Positions 40,837-50,891 of a stretch of 64,000 nt of DNA are shown here, piece after piece. The notes under the pieces are model-generated. The model had not been told where the DNA came from and ran no database searches. It worked only from the letters and a program-made list of their open reading frames with translations. The translations under genes were made by a program, and so were the position numbers. This DNA comes from Clostridia bacterium (GTDB lineage Bacteria; Bacillota; Clostridia; Christensenellales; Aristaeellaceae). How positions within the stretch are numbered: position 1 is the first letter of the stretch; every line of letters starts with the position of its first letter. The stretch spans positions 102,483 through 166,482 of the forward strand of contig JAFUFB010000013.1 in assembly GCA_017470145.1 (NCBI GenBank), read 5' to 3'.

Positions 40837-42309
40837 ATGGAAGGTAATCTGTTTCTGTTGATTCCCGTGCTTCTGCCCATTCTGGCGGGTCTGGGCGTCG
40901 GACTCATCCCTGCGCTGCGGGAAAGATCCTCCGCCCGGCGCTGGACGGGGCTCTTCCTGGTTTTGTCCTCTGCTGCCATGGCCTATGCCACCTGGCGGCT
41001 GGCCGGACAGAGCCTGATTCTCTGGCATCTGACGGCGTCCATTCCCATTCAGCTGTCCCTGGACGCCCTCAGTCGCTTCTTCCTGGCCCTGGTGGCGCTG
41101 ATGTGGCCCCTGGCGGGCTATTTCGCCTTTGAGTATATGCACCATGAAGAGGATGAGCATCGGTTCTATGCCTTCTATCTGGCGACCCAGGGGGTGCTGT
41201 CCGGCCTGACCATGGCGGGCAATCTGGTCACCTTCTATCTGTTCTATGAAGCCATGACCCTCATCACCCTGCCCCTGGTGCTCCATACCCGCACCAAGGA
41301 GGCCATCGCCGCCGCCATCAAGTATCTGATCTATTCCGTCTTCGGGGCCAGCGCCGCCCTGCTGGGCATCTTTTATCTGAACCATGTCTGCGAGACCCTG
41401 GCCTTCATCCCCGGCGGTTCCTTGCGCCTGGCGGAGGACCAGCGGAGCGCCCTGCTGTGGGTGGCCTTCGCCATGATCCTGGGCTTCGGCACCAAGGCGG
41501 GCATGTTCCCCCTCCATGGCTGGCTGCCCACCGCCCATCCCGTGGCCCCCGCCCCCGCCTCCGCGGTGCTTTCCGGCGTCATTACCAAGATGGGCGTCCT
41601 GGGCGTCATTCGCGTGGTTTATTACTGCATCGGTGCCGAGGTTCTCCGGGGCTCCTGGGTGCAGATCGCCTGGATGATCCTGGCCCTGGTCACGGTGTTC
41701 ATGGGCTCCATGCTGGCCCTGAAGGAAGATCTGTTCAAGAAGCGGCTGGCGTATTCCTCCGTGTCCCAGGTCAGCTATGTGCTCTTCGGCCTGTCCACCC
41801 TGACCGCCGTCGGCTTCCAGGGGGCATTGCTGCATGTGCTGTTCCATTCCACCATTAAGATTACCCTGTTCATGACAGCCGGCGTGGTCATCAGCAAGAC
41901 CGGTCTCTCCCATGTTTCCGACCTGAAGGGCCTAGGCAAGCGGATGCCCCTGGTGCTGGTACTCTTTACCCTGGTTTCCCTGGGGCTGATCGGCATCCCC
42001 CCCACCGGCGGCTTCGTCAGCAAGTGGTTCATCGCCTCCGGCGCCATGGATCTGGGCTCCGCCTTCTCCTTTATTGGACCGGCAGTGCTGCTGATTTCCG
42101 CCATTCTGACCGCCGCATATTTGCTGACCATTACCATTCAGGGCTTCTTCCCCGGCCATGATGCGGATCTCTCCGCCTGCACCCCCGTGCGGGTGGGCCC
42201 GCTGATGTGGGTGCCCATGCTGCTGCTGACCCTGCTGGTGGTTTTCGGCGGCATGTTCCCCGGCCGGTTCATTTCCTTCTTCCAGTCCATTGCCACTGCC
42301 ATTGTATAA
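40837..42309 (+). CDS. Proton-conducting antiporter subunit 2 (MrpD/NuoM-like)
   Basis: 490 residues with about 14 helices. Key residues: E138 in YLFYEAMTLITLPL and K220 in FGTKAGMFPLHGWLPTAHPV. The motif HPVAPAPASAVLSGVITKMG is the best preserved of the four and close to MrpA/NuoL. It begins 41 bases after the previous gene with GGAGG at -8. Confidence 0.93.
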   Translation: MEGNLFLLIPVLLPILAGLGVGLIPALRERSSARRWTGLFLVLSSAAMAYATWRLAGQSLILWHLTASIPIQLSLDALSRFFLALVALMWPLAGYFAFEYMHHEEDEHRFYAFYLATQGVLSGLTMAGNLVTFYLFYEAMTLITLPLVLHTRTKEAIAAAIKYLIYSVFGASAALLGIFYLNHVCETLAFIPGGSLRLAEDQRSALLWVAFAMILGFGTKAGMFPLHGWLPTAHPVAPAPASAVLSGVITKMGVLGVIRVVYYCIGAEVLRGSWVQIAWMILALVTVFMGSMLALKEDLFKKRLAYSSVSQVSYVLFGLSTLTAVGFQGALLHVLFHSTIKITLFMTAGVVISKTGLSHVSDLKGLGKRMPLVLVLFTLVSLGLIGIPPTGGFVSKWFIASGAMDLGSAFSFIGPAVLLISAILTAAYLLTITIQGFFPGHDADLSACTPVRVGPLMWVPMLLLTLLVVFGGMFPGRFISFFQSIATAIV

Positions 42310-42331
42310 AGGGAAGGAGGCCCAGATCGCT

Positions 42332-43777
42332 ATGTTGCTGTTGCTTCCTGCCCTGCTGTGCGCGCTGGGATGTCTGTGGATCCCCCGCCTTCGCCAGCGC
42401 CGATCCTGGAATATTTATGTCTTTTCCCTGACTCTGGTCACCTCGGTGCTGCTGTTTCTCGTGACGAGGAAGGGCAACGCCGAATGGACGCTGCTGCAGG
42501 TGACACCCCTGTTTTCCATCGCCTTCCGGGTGGATGCGGTGAATCGCGTCTTTCTGCTGCTCCTCGCCTTTCTCTGGCCCCTGGCAGCCCTCTATGCCTT
42601 TGAGTACATGGCCCATGAGGAGCGGGAGGCGCGGTTCTTCACCTTCTATACCCTGTCCTATGCTGTGACCCAGCTCCTGGCCCTATCCGCTAATCTGTTT
42701 ACGCTGTATCTGTTCTATGAATGCCTGACCCTGATTACCCTTCCCCTGGTGACCCATAAGGAGGATGGAGATTCTCTCCGGGCGGGCGTGACCTATCTGA
42801 AGTATACCATCGGCGGAGCGGCCCTAGGCCTGGTGGGGCTCATGGTCCTGGGCCATTTCGGCGCTTCCGGCAGCTTTGCGCCCGGGGGCTTGCTGGACCT
42901 GGAAGGGCTTTCCTCCGCGGACCTGGCCCTGCTGCGGGTCGCCTTCCTTTGCGCCTTCCTGGGCTTTGGCGCCAAAGCCGCTCTTTTTCCCCTGTCTCCC
43001 TGGCTGCCCCGGGCCTCCGTGGCCCCCACGCCGGTCACCGCCCTGCTGCATGCCGTGGCGGTGGTCAATGCCGGCGTGTTCGCCTGCCTACGGCTGACTT
43101 ACGATTGTTTCGGACCGGCGGTGCTGGCCGGCTCCTGGGCCCAGACGGCCGTCCTGCTTCTTTCCGCCTTCACCATCCTCTTCGGCGCGGTCATGGCGGT
43201 GCGGGAGCGCCATCTCAAGCGCCGCCTGGCCTGGAGCACAGTGTATCACCTGTCCTATATGCTTTTCTCCCTGTCGCTGTTGACCCCGGCGGGGCTGAAT
43301 GGCGCCCTGACCCATCTGGTGTTCCATGGCTTCATGAAGATTTCCCTTTTCTTCTGCGCCGGCGCCTTCCTGGTCCGGGCCGAGGCGGAGTATCTGCCCC
43401 AGCTGCGGGGCATGGGCCGCGCCCTACCCTGGACCGTGAGCTTCTACACCCTGGCCGGCTTGGCCCTGACGGGTATTCCGCCCCTCATCGGTTTCCAGTC
43501 CAAGTGGGCCATTCTCACTGCGGCGGTGCCCCTGGGTACATGGCCCGCCTGGATCGGCGCGGCGGCGGTCATTCTGTCCTCCGTGCTGGCCGCGGTGTAT
43601 CTGCTGGAGCCAGCAGTACAGATGATTTTCCTGCCCGGCGGTTCCCGCCCGGAAGTCTCCGACCCCTCCTGGCGGATGCTGCTTCCCCTGGGCCTGCTGG
43701 CCGCCTGCATCGTTCTGCTGGGCATCTGGCCCGGTCCCGTCCGGTCCCTGATCGATGCGGCGGTAGCGCTTTATTAA
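42332..43777 (+). CDS. Proton-conducting antiporter subunit 3 (NuoM-like, divergent)
   Basis: 481 residues with about 14 helices. E130 in YLFYECLTLITLPL and K215 in FGAKAALFPLSPWLPRASV are kept, but the usual HP of the HPxAPxPxS loop is altered (RASVAPTPVTALLHAVAV), so it is the most divergent copy. It starts at 42332 after GGAAGGAGG; an earlier in-frame ATG lies within the previous gene. Confidence 0.9.
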   Translation: MLLLLPALLCALGCLWIPRLRQRRSWNIYVFSLTLVTSVLLFLVTRKGNAEWTLLQVTPLFSIAFRVDAVNRVFLLLLAFLWPLAALYAFEYMAHEEREARFFTFYTLSYAVTQLLALSANLFTLYLFYECLTLITLPLVTHKEDGDSLRAGVTYLKYTIGGAALGLVGLMVLGHFGASGSFAPGGLLDLEGLSSADLALLRVAFLCAFLGFGAKAALFPLSPWLPRASVAPTPVTALLHAVAVVNAGVFACLRLTYDCFGPAVLAGSWAQTAVLLLSAFTILFGAVMAVRERHLKRRLAWSTVYHLSYMLFSLSLLTPAGLNGALTHLVFHGFMKISLFFCAGAFLVRAEAEYLPQLRGMGRALPWTVSFYTLAGLALTGIPPLIGFQSKWAILTAAVPLGTWPAWIGAAAVILSSVLAAVYLLEPAVQMIFLPGGSRPEVSDPSWRMLLPLGLLAACIVLLGIWPGPVRSLIDAAVALY

Positions 43778-43792
43778 AAGGAGCGAAGGCTT

Positions 43793-45784
43793 ATGATATT
43801 TTCCTTTCCTTTGTGCGGATTCCCCCTGACCTTCTCCCTGGAAGGCTTTCATGGCATATATGCCCTGATCGGGGTCTTTATGTGGGCCATCTCCCTGCTG
43901 TTTACGCCCCGCTATTTCCGCGGCCATCATCATCAGGGCCGGTATTATTTCTTCACCCTGCTGACCTTTGTGGCCACCATCGGCGTTTTCCTGTCGGAGG
44001 ATCTGTATACCACCTTCATTTTCTTTGAAATCATGTCCTTCGCTTCCTATCCCTGGGTCGCCCAGGAGGAAACGCCCCAGGCCCTGCGTGCCGCCCAGAC
44101 CTATCTGGCGGTGGCGGTGTTCGGCGGCATGGTGACCCTGATGGGCCTCTTCTGGCTCTACCGTCTGGCGGGCACCCTTTCCTTCTCCGGCCTCCAGGCC
44201 TATGCCGAGTCCCTGTCGGATCGCAGCGCCCTTTATTGGCCCGTCGCCCTGGCCTTTGTGGGCTTCGCCGCCAAGGCCGGCGTCTTCCCCCTGCATATCT
44301 GGCTGCCCAAAGCCCATCCCGTGGCCCCGGCTCCCGCCTCGGCCTTGCTTTCCGGCATTCTGACCAAGTCTGGCGTCTTCGGCATGATCGTCCTCTCCAC
44401 TCGGCTGTTCCATTCGGATGTGGTCTGGGGCAATGTGCTGCTGATGCTGGCGGGCATTACCATGGTGCTGGGCGCGGTCAAGGCGGTGTTCTCCACCGAT
44501 TTGAAGCACACCCTGGCCTGCTCCTCCATGTCCCAGATCGGCTTTATCCTCACGGGCCTGGCCTTCGCCGTGCTGCTGGGGCATGAAAACGCCCTGGCCG
44601 CCCGCGGCGCCTTCCTGCATATGGTGAATCACAGTCTCATCAAGCTGGATCTGTTCCTTTGCGCCGGCGCGGTGTTCATGAATACCCATTCCCTCAATCT
44701 GACGGAGATTCGGGGTTTCGGCCGCAAGAAGCCCCTGCTGCATCTTTGCTTTCTCCTGGGCTATCTGGGCATTATCGGCATGCCCCTGTTCAATGGTTAT
44801 CTTTCCAAATCCCTGATTCATGAAGCGATTCTGGAATACGCGGAGGAGGCCTCCGCCGGCGCGGTCTGGTATTCACTGTATGAAAAGCTGTTCCTGTTCT
44901 CCGGCGGTCTCACCGCCGCATATATGACCAAGCTGTATCTGTGCCTCTTCTGGTTCCGGAATCGGAATGCTGCCCTCCAGGAAAAATGGGATGCCAAGCG
45001 CACTTATCTCTCCCCCGCCTCCGGCGCTGCCCTGGTGCTGGCCGCGGCGGTGCTGCCCCTGCTGGGCATGCTGCCGGATCGCACCGCCCGTCCTCTGGCG
45101 GAGGCCGCCATTCCCTTCCTGCGGGGCGCGGCTCATCCTGGCGCCATCGCCTGGTTCTCCCTGGAAAACCTGCAGGGAGCCGCCATTTCCCTGGCCATCG
45201 GGGCGTTGGTGTGCTACTTGATTCATCGTTTCCTGGTACACCAGGGGGAATATCTGAACCGCTGGCCCGCCTGGCTGGACCTGGAGGATGGTTTCTATCG
45301 CCCCCTGGTGGTCCGGTGGCTGCCCGCAGTCGGCTCCGGCTTCGCCAAGGCCTGTGACCATCTGCTGGATAATCCCCTGGTGCTTCGCTGGATTCCCAGC
45401 GGGGTCGTGTCCTGCACCCGGGGGCTGGATCGAGCCATCGAAAATCCGCTGATGCTGCGCTGGGTTCCCACTGCAGTCACCTTCCTGACCCGCGGCCTGG
45501 AAAAAGCCACCGACACCCTGGCCCTAGCCCTGCGCCATTCCCTTTTCCGCCCTCAGAAGGTTCAGGATTATCAGCTGTCCCTTTCCGAAAAGACGGATCT
45601 GGCCCTGGGCGAAGCCTGGGATAAGCTCTCTCCCCAGAAGGATCATGTGGCCCTGCTGGTCTCCACAAAAAAAGAAGTGGAAAAGGCAAATCATTACCTT
45701 TCCCACTCCATGTCCTTTGGTCTCCTGACCCTGGCGATCGGCCTGCTGATCGCCCTGGTCTATCTGCTGGCCGCCTTTAAGTAA
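43793..45784 (+). CDS. Proton-conducting antiporter subunit 4 (NuoL/MrpA-like) with repeat-bearing C-terminal extension
   Basis: 663 residues. The first 400 or so hold the antiporter fold, with E79 in FIFFEIMSFASYPW and K161 in FAAKAGVFPLHIWLPKAHPV. From about residue 490 a non-membrane extension contains three tandem 24-residue repeats (504-574), then a charged segment, then one last helix (LLTLAIGLLIALVYLLAAF). The layout recalls the lateral helix plus anchor of NuoL, but the repeat sequence is not that of NuoL. It is the last gene of the operon. Confidence 0.9.
   Translation: MIFSFPLCGFPLTFSLEGFHGIYALIGVFMWAISLLFTPRYFRGHHHQGRYYFFTLLTFVATIGVFLSEDLYTTFIFFEIMSFASYPWVAQEETPQALRAAQTYLAVAVFGGMVTLMGLFWLYRLAGTLSFSGLQAYAESLSDRSALYWPVALAFVGFAAKAGVFPLHIWLPKAHPVAPAPASALLSGILTKSGVFGMIVLSTRLFHSDVVWGNVLLMLAGITMVLGAVKAVFSTDLKHTLACSSMSQIGFILTGLAFAVLLGHENALAARGAFLHMVNHSLIKLDLFLCAGAVFMNTHSLNLTEIRGFGRKKPLLHLCFLLGYLGIIGMPLFNGYLSKSLIHEAILEYAEEASAGAVWYSLYEKLFLFSGGLTAAYMTKLYLCLFWFRNRNAALQEKWDAKRTYLSPASGAALVLAAAVLPLLGMLPDRTARPLAEAAIPFLRGAAHPGAIAWFSLENLQGAAISLAIGALVCYLIHRFLVHQGEYLNRWPAWLDLEDGFYRPLVVRWLPAVGSGFAKACDHLLDNPLVLRWIPSGVVSCTRGLDRAIENPLMLRWVPTAVTFLTRGLEKATDTLALALRHSLFRPQKVQDYQLSLSEKTDLALGEAWDKLSPQKDHVALLVSTKKEVEKANHYLSHSMSFGLLTLAIGLLIALVYLLAAFK
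45302..45517 (+). repeat. Three tandem 24-residue repeats inside antiporter subunit 4
   Basis: Three consecutive 72-bp units encode PLVVRWLPAVGSGFAKACD..., PLVLRWIPSGVVSCTRGLD... and PLMLRWVPTAVTFLTRGLE.... The conserved core is PLxLRWxP with (R/K)GLD/E about ten residues later. Each unit would form an amphipathic helix with an Arg-Trp anchor, suited to lying on the membrane surface. Confidence 0.85.
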
Positions 45785-45871
45785 CAACCACTCAGGAAGC
45801 ACTGATTCGTTCAAATCAGCATGAAAGCATTCCTATTTGCTTCGCTTCGTCCATTTACAAGCTTCTTGCTC

Positions 45872-45900
45872 GCTCCCCCGCTCCGCGAGGGAGCTTTAAT
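45872..45900. terminator. GC-rich hairpin between converging antiporter operon and GNAT gene
   Basis: Stem GCTCCC-C-CGC / GCG-A-GGGAGC with loop TCC, followed by TTTAATTATT on the plus strand. It closes the antiporter operon. It is a relative, in inverted orientation, of the hairpin at 28,582-28,606. Confidence 0.7.
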
Positions 45901-46667
45901 TATTGATTCATCTCATCTACGATTCTCGCCGGTTTGGCCGTCATCTCCACCCAGGCCGGAAGGAATCCGCTCTTGATCGCATTTCTCGCTGACCGAATGT
46001 TCGACCAGGCTGAGCAGTAAAAGGGTACTTTCCCTCGGGACAGGATTTCCCTGGCGAGCTTGCTTGTCAAGGCGGAGGCGATCCCTTGACGCCGATATGC
46101 TGGCAGCACGTCCACCCCGATCTGCCACATCTCCTCGCAGTCCGCGGAGCAGGCGGCTAGTCCGACCAGCTTCCCATCATCATAAGCGCCGACCCCCAGC
46201 ACGTCCAGCTGCTTCCGATCCTCGCATAGCGCGTTGCTCCACTCCGGCTTGTACAGTTCCGCAAAGTCCGCCTGTGTCAGCAGCCGCGTTTCGTAGCCGC
46301 AAGGGAGATCCGGGATCCCCTCTGTCGCGGGAAGATAGTATTCCGCCATGAAGCAGATTCGGTGTCCCTTCGCCATCAAGCGGTCATTCAGCCAGTGCAT
46401 GTTCGGCGTTTCGAAGCAGTGATAGAACTCATATTTGCCGATGTATTCCTCGACGATGCCTGCCACCTCGTCTGTTGCCGCCGCCACAATGTTGTTGCCA
46501 TAGGATACAAGGTTGCAGGTGATGGGCTCCTTCAGGTATCTTCTCGCCGCCTGTCCTAAGCGGAAAGGAACGACGACGTTTTCTGAAAGCACGAAGTCAC
46601 CTGCCTTGCATCCGATATCCTCCGCGGATTGCGCCATGGCGATCCGTCTTATTTCTTGGTCAGTCAT
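45900..46667 (-). CDS. GNAT family N-acetyltransferase
   Basis: 255 residues. The C-terminal half holds the GNAT fold with the acetyl-CoA loop in QIGVDVLPAYRRQGIASAL (R-x-x-G-x-A) and the following SAWSNIRSARNAIKSGF. The N-terminal half is a separate, unassigned domain (FVLSENVVVPFRLGQAARRY). The substrate cannot be told. GAGGAAG precedes the ATG. It is followed, in transcription direction, by the hairpin at 45,872. Confidence 0.85.
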   Translation of the reverse strand: MTDQEIRRIAMAQSAEDIGCKAGDFVLSENVVVPFRLGQAARRYLKEPITCNLVSYGNNIVAAATDEVAGIVEEYIGKYEFYHCFETPNMHWLNDRLMAKGHRICFMAEYYLPATEGIPDLPCGYETRLLTQADFAELYKPEWSNALCEDRKQLDVLGVGAYDDGKLVGLAACSADCEEMWQIGVDVLPAYRRQGIASALTSKLAREILSRGKVPFYCSAWSNIRSARNAIKSGFLPAWVEMTAKPARIVDEMNQ

Positions 46668-46693
46668 GCTTCCTCAGTCCTATCCTCTGTGCC

Positions 46694-47164
46694 TTATTCT
46701 GAATCCTTGCGGATATCCACCCAGGCCTCATATCCGCTGCACTGCTCCAATTCAGCTATGGTCAGCCGCACACCACTATGGTCAGAGCCAACCGCCGGAT
46801 ACACTACTTCATGTTGTTTCAGGCTGACATCCAGAAACACCTTCACCCCTTCGTTGATCCCGAAGGGGCATACGCCACCCACCGCATGACCTATCAGCTG
46901 CTCCACCTGATCGCCAGGGATCATCTTTGCCTTACAGCCAAAGGTTTCCTTGTACTTGTGATTATCCACCCGCGCCAATCCATCCGCAAGGATCAATACT
47001 GGAGTCTCCCCCTGCAGAAAGGAAAGTGTTTTTGCGATCATCCCCGGCTCACAGCCGATTGCCTCTGCCGCCTCTGCAACTGTGGCGCTGCTGCGTTCCG
47101 GAACCACGATTCGATCTCCGAACCCATAGGATACCAGATGGGCCTTCGCCCGTTCAAATGCCAT
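46694..47164 (-). CDS. YbaK/ProX-type aminoacyl-tRNA deacylase
   Basis: 156 residues of the YbaK/EbsC family, which clears Cys- or Ala-mischarged tRNA(Pro) or similar. Motifs: GCEPGMIAKTLSFL with the conserved Lys, then HAVGGVCPFGINEGVKVFLD, and YPAVGSDHSGVRLTIAEL. The length fits a stand-alone enzyme. The ATG at 47164 has GGAGA nine bases before; an in-frame ATG at 47185 is less well placed. It lies 26 bases before the GNAT gene and may be co-transcribed. Confidence 0.88.
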   Translation of the reverse strand: MAFERAKAHLVSYGFGDRIVVPERSSATVAEAAEAIGCEPGMIAKTLSFLQGETPVLILADGLARVDNHKYKETFGCKAKMIPGDQVEQLIGHAVGGVCPFGINEGVKVFLDVSLKQHEVVYPAVGSDHSGVRLTIAELEQCSGYEAWVDIRKDSE

Positions 47165-47239
47165 ACCATTTTCTCTCCTTGCCATAAATCATAAGAGCTC
47201 CGGGAGCCTCCATCGCTTCTCCCGGAGCCCGTTTGCATT

Positions 47240-48769
<1,530 letters not shown>

Positions 48770-48849
48770 TCATTTCGAGTGTCTGGAAGAGAAACTCTCT
48801 CCAATTCCCACTCTTTACCTTTTCAACCCAGCATTCCCATGCATGGCGA

Positions 48850-48872
48850 GATCATCTGCTTTCCCGATGATC
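48850..48872. promoter_or_regulatory. Candidate operator in the abfA leader
   Basis: Inverted repeat GATCATC (48850-48856) and GATGATC (48866-48872), nine-base spacer, about 20-40 bases downstream of the predicted start. It contains the small palindrome CCGATGATCGG (48864-48874). A roadblock-type repressor site is plausible. Confidence 0.4.
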
Positions 48873-48897
48873 GGAATGTAGGTCCGGAATCGAGGGG

Positions 48898-48906
48898 ATT
48901 ATAGCA
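48898..48906 (-). promoter_or_regulatory. Extended -10 promoter of abfA
   Basis: Minus-strand TGCTATAAT: a perfect TATAAT (48898-48903) with TG one base upstream. No good -35 at 17 bases. Confidence 0.55.
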
Positions 48907-49077
48907 CAATGAAGTATCATTCGTCTACGCTTTCGTTTTTTATTTAGCAGAAGCTTTGAACTTCGCCATGGAAAGCTTCCGTCCATCTCAAGCACGCTTC
49001 ACATTCACGATGATAGGGAGAGCATTCTCAATTAGTCTATTTCTTCCCTTATCTCCGCACGCCAAATTTACCTCAGC

Positions 49078-50259
49078 TCATCCCATAATCATCTTTACGA
49101 TTCTCTCTCGCAGTTGATCTGCCTGCAAGTCCTCCAGATCGATCATCTGGATATTCAGATCCGCCGCCCGATGGCGAGCTGCGGAACCAGCCGGTTCCGC
49201 GCTGACGATTGCCGCCTGCGCAATTTTCCCGCCGAATCGATCCCGCAGCACCGCCAGCTCATTGATGGCTTCCGTCCGAACGGCGCATGTCTTACAGCTG
49301 ATGAACAGCGGCACAATACCTCTCGTAGCCATCACGTCCAGCTCATTGCTGACCTTGCCCGTTTTTTCACTGGCGTCCCAGTCCACCACCGCGCTGGTAT
49401 GTACATCGTCGAACAGCCCCGTATCCAGACAAGCCTTGTATGTTTTCAGCTCCAGCACGCTTCCCACGTCCCGCAGCCAAGCCCGGATTTGCGCATCCTT
49501 AAACTTGAATTGGACCTTCTCTTCAGGAATGATCTCCAGGGAGCTGATCAGCCCGATCTTTTCCATCTCCCGCAGCGCGTCCTCCGGCGCGGCCAATTGG
49601 GCGCCCCGCTCCCCCTTCACGGCGTAGCTGGATGCCACCTGCAGGGTAAAGTTTCCCTCTCGATCCGCCGCGGATGCTCGCTGCATCCAGATGACAATAT
49701 GATCCCAGGATGTCCGGTGCCTCATATACAGGTCAAAAAAAGGATCCACCATCGGCAGATATTTCTGCAGAATAGCGTTATCGACTCTTCCCTTGCGCAT
49801 GGTTCCTCCGGCCATCAGGAAGGTGTCCTCCACAGTGAAGGAGATATCGCAATTCAGTTTTTCCGCGAATTCTGCGTTCCGGATATTGTAGAACCGATTC
49901 ATCCGCCGGCTGTAGGTGATGACCGGGATGTTCATCTCTCCACAAACCAGCCCCGCGGCGAAAAGCACAGCGTCCGTTCCGCCGGTGATGTCCATTACGC
50001 TGTCCGGATATTGTTGAATTAGCCCACGGAAGGCCTCCGCCAGCTTCTCCGTGTCATAAATATCCACATACACGAAGCCCATCTTCGTCTGGATGCCCCG
50101 ATGCGCAAAATAATCCCTGAGCTGTTTCCGGATTTGCTCCTGATCTCCTTCTCCTTCGGCGCAGATGTAGATAACCCGCTCCGGGTGCCCGACTTCCACT
50201 CCGAGCACGTTCTCTAAAGGCCGCTCATCATACAGCTCAATTAGCGTTGTGATGTCCAT
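49078..50259 (-). CDS. CARF-domain nuclease of the DUF1887 family (Card1-like)
   Basis: 393 residues. The N-terminal CARF (Rossmann-like) domain has VYVDIYDTEKLAE and the ligand loop VMDITGGTDAVLFAAG; members bind cyclic oligoadenylates. A winged-helix linker follows (about 200-270). The C-terminal PD-(D/E)xK nuclease (about 290-360) shows LELKTYKAC, NELDVMATRG and LFISCKTC. The usual E-x-K is S-C-K here. In Card1/Can2 proteins ligand binding triggers cleavage of nucleic acid. No CRISPR array or Cas10 is in the window. The start is ATG at 50259, seven bases after GGGAGGG, two bases after the phosphatase stop. Confidence 0.85.
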   Translation of the reverse strand: MDITTLIELYDERPLENVLGVEVGHPERVIYICAEGEGDQEQIRKQLRDYFAHRGIQTKMGFVYVDIYDTEKLAEAFRGLIQQYPDSVMDITGGTDAVLFAAGLVCGEMNIPVITYSRRMNRFYNIRNAEFAEKLNCDISFTVEDTFLMAGGTMRKGRVDNAILQKYLPMVDPFFDLYMRHRTSWDHIVIWMQRASAADREGNFTLQVASSYAVKGERGAQLAAPEDALREMEKIGLISSLEIIPEEKVQFKFKDAQIRAWLRDVGSVLELKTYKACLDTGLFDDVHTSAVVDWDASEKTGKVSNELDVMATRGIVPLFISCKTCAVRTEAINELAVLRDRFGGKIAQAAIVSAEPAGSAARHRAADLNIQMIDLEDLQADQLRERIVKMIMG

Positions 50260-50261
50260 TC

Positions 50262-50741
50262 TCATTCCCTCCCGGACCGATTTCCCTGCTCCCGCAGCCA
50301 TGCCAATAGCCCCTCGCATCCTTCTTCGATCTGGCGGATGGTCCCCCGAAAGTCCCGCGTATACCAGGGATCATCAATTTCCTGCCCAGCCTCCCCGGCC
50401 CAATCCATCAGCAGGGACAGCTTCCCTTCTGGGTCGCCACCGTAAATGCGTCGCATGTCCATCATGTTCTCGCTATCCATGCCGATGATGTAATCCCAGG
50501 CATTGTAATCGGCCCGGGTCGTCTGTCGTGCCGCGTGAGGGTGACAAATATAGCCCGCAGCCTGCAGGGTCTTCTTCATCGGCGGGTAAATATCGTTCCC
50601 GATTTCTTCCCGGGTTGCGGCCGCCGAAGCGACGCGATATCGTCCCCCCTCCGGCCGTTCCTCCAGCTTCTGCCGCAGAATCATTTCCGCTGCCGCGCTC
50701 CGGCAGATGTTGCCGTGGCAGATAAATAAAATCCTGATCAC
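50262..50741 (-). CDS. Low-molecular-weight protein-tyrosine phosphatase
   Basis: About 159 residues with the LMW-PTP signature: P-loop CHGNICRSAAAE (C-x5-R) at the N-terminus, GMDSENMMDM, and the acid-loop DDPWYTRDF. The likely start is GTG at 50741 (V/MIRILFICHGN). An ATG 48 bases earlier would add 16 residues absent from the family and would run into the 10-bp tandem repeat at 50,771. Translation of the CARF nuclease is probably coupled to it. Confidence 0.9.
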   Translation of the reverse strand: MIRILFICHGNICRSAAAEMILRQKLEERPEGGRYRVASAAATREEIGNDIYPPMKKTLQAAGYICHPHAARQTTRADYNAWDYIIGMDSENMMDMRRIYGGDPEGKLSLLMDWAGEAGQEIDDPWYTRDFRGTIRQIEEGCEGLLAWLREQGNRSGRE

Positions 50742-50770
50742 TGTCTTGTCCTGCCTTCTGATGCCCGAAG

Positions 50771-50876
50771 ATGCCGCATTATGCCGCATTTCCGGGGATG
50801 TCTAATCTGGTCATATATTTCTGGGTGATTTTTCATGCGCGGCAAAACGCGGCAAAACGGGGCAAATCGCGGCAGC
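50771..50876. repeat. 10-bp iterons at the integrase end of the mobile element
   Basis: ATGCCGCATT occurs twice in tandem (50771-50790). On the other strand sense, CGCGGCAAAA-type units repeat about 3.5 times with exact 10-bp period (50838-50876). The shared GCGGCA core is inverted between the two groups. The one-turn spacing and place next to the integrase suggest integrase arm-type binding sites near the element end. Confidence 0.5.
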
Positions 50877-50891
50877 CAAAAGTAGTAGAAA

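Noticed and set aside
40612-41913. 433-codon minus-strand frame
   Set aside because: Antisense shadow of the antiporter subunits; composition dominated by Gly, Gln and His.
43424-44821. 465-codon minus-strand frame
   Set aside because: Antisense shadow of the antiporter subunits; no motif and no start site.
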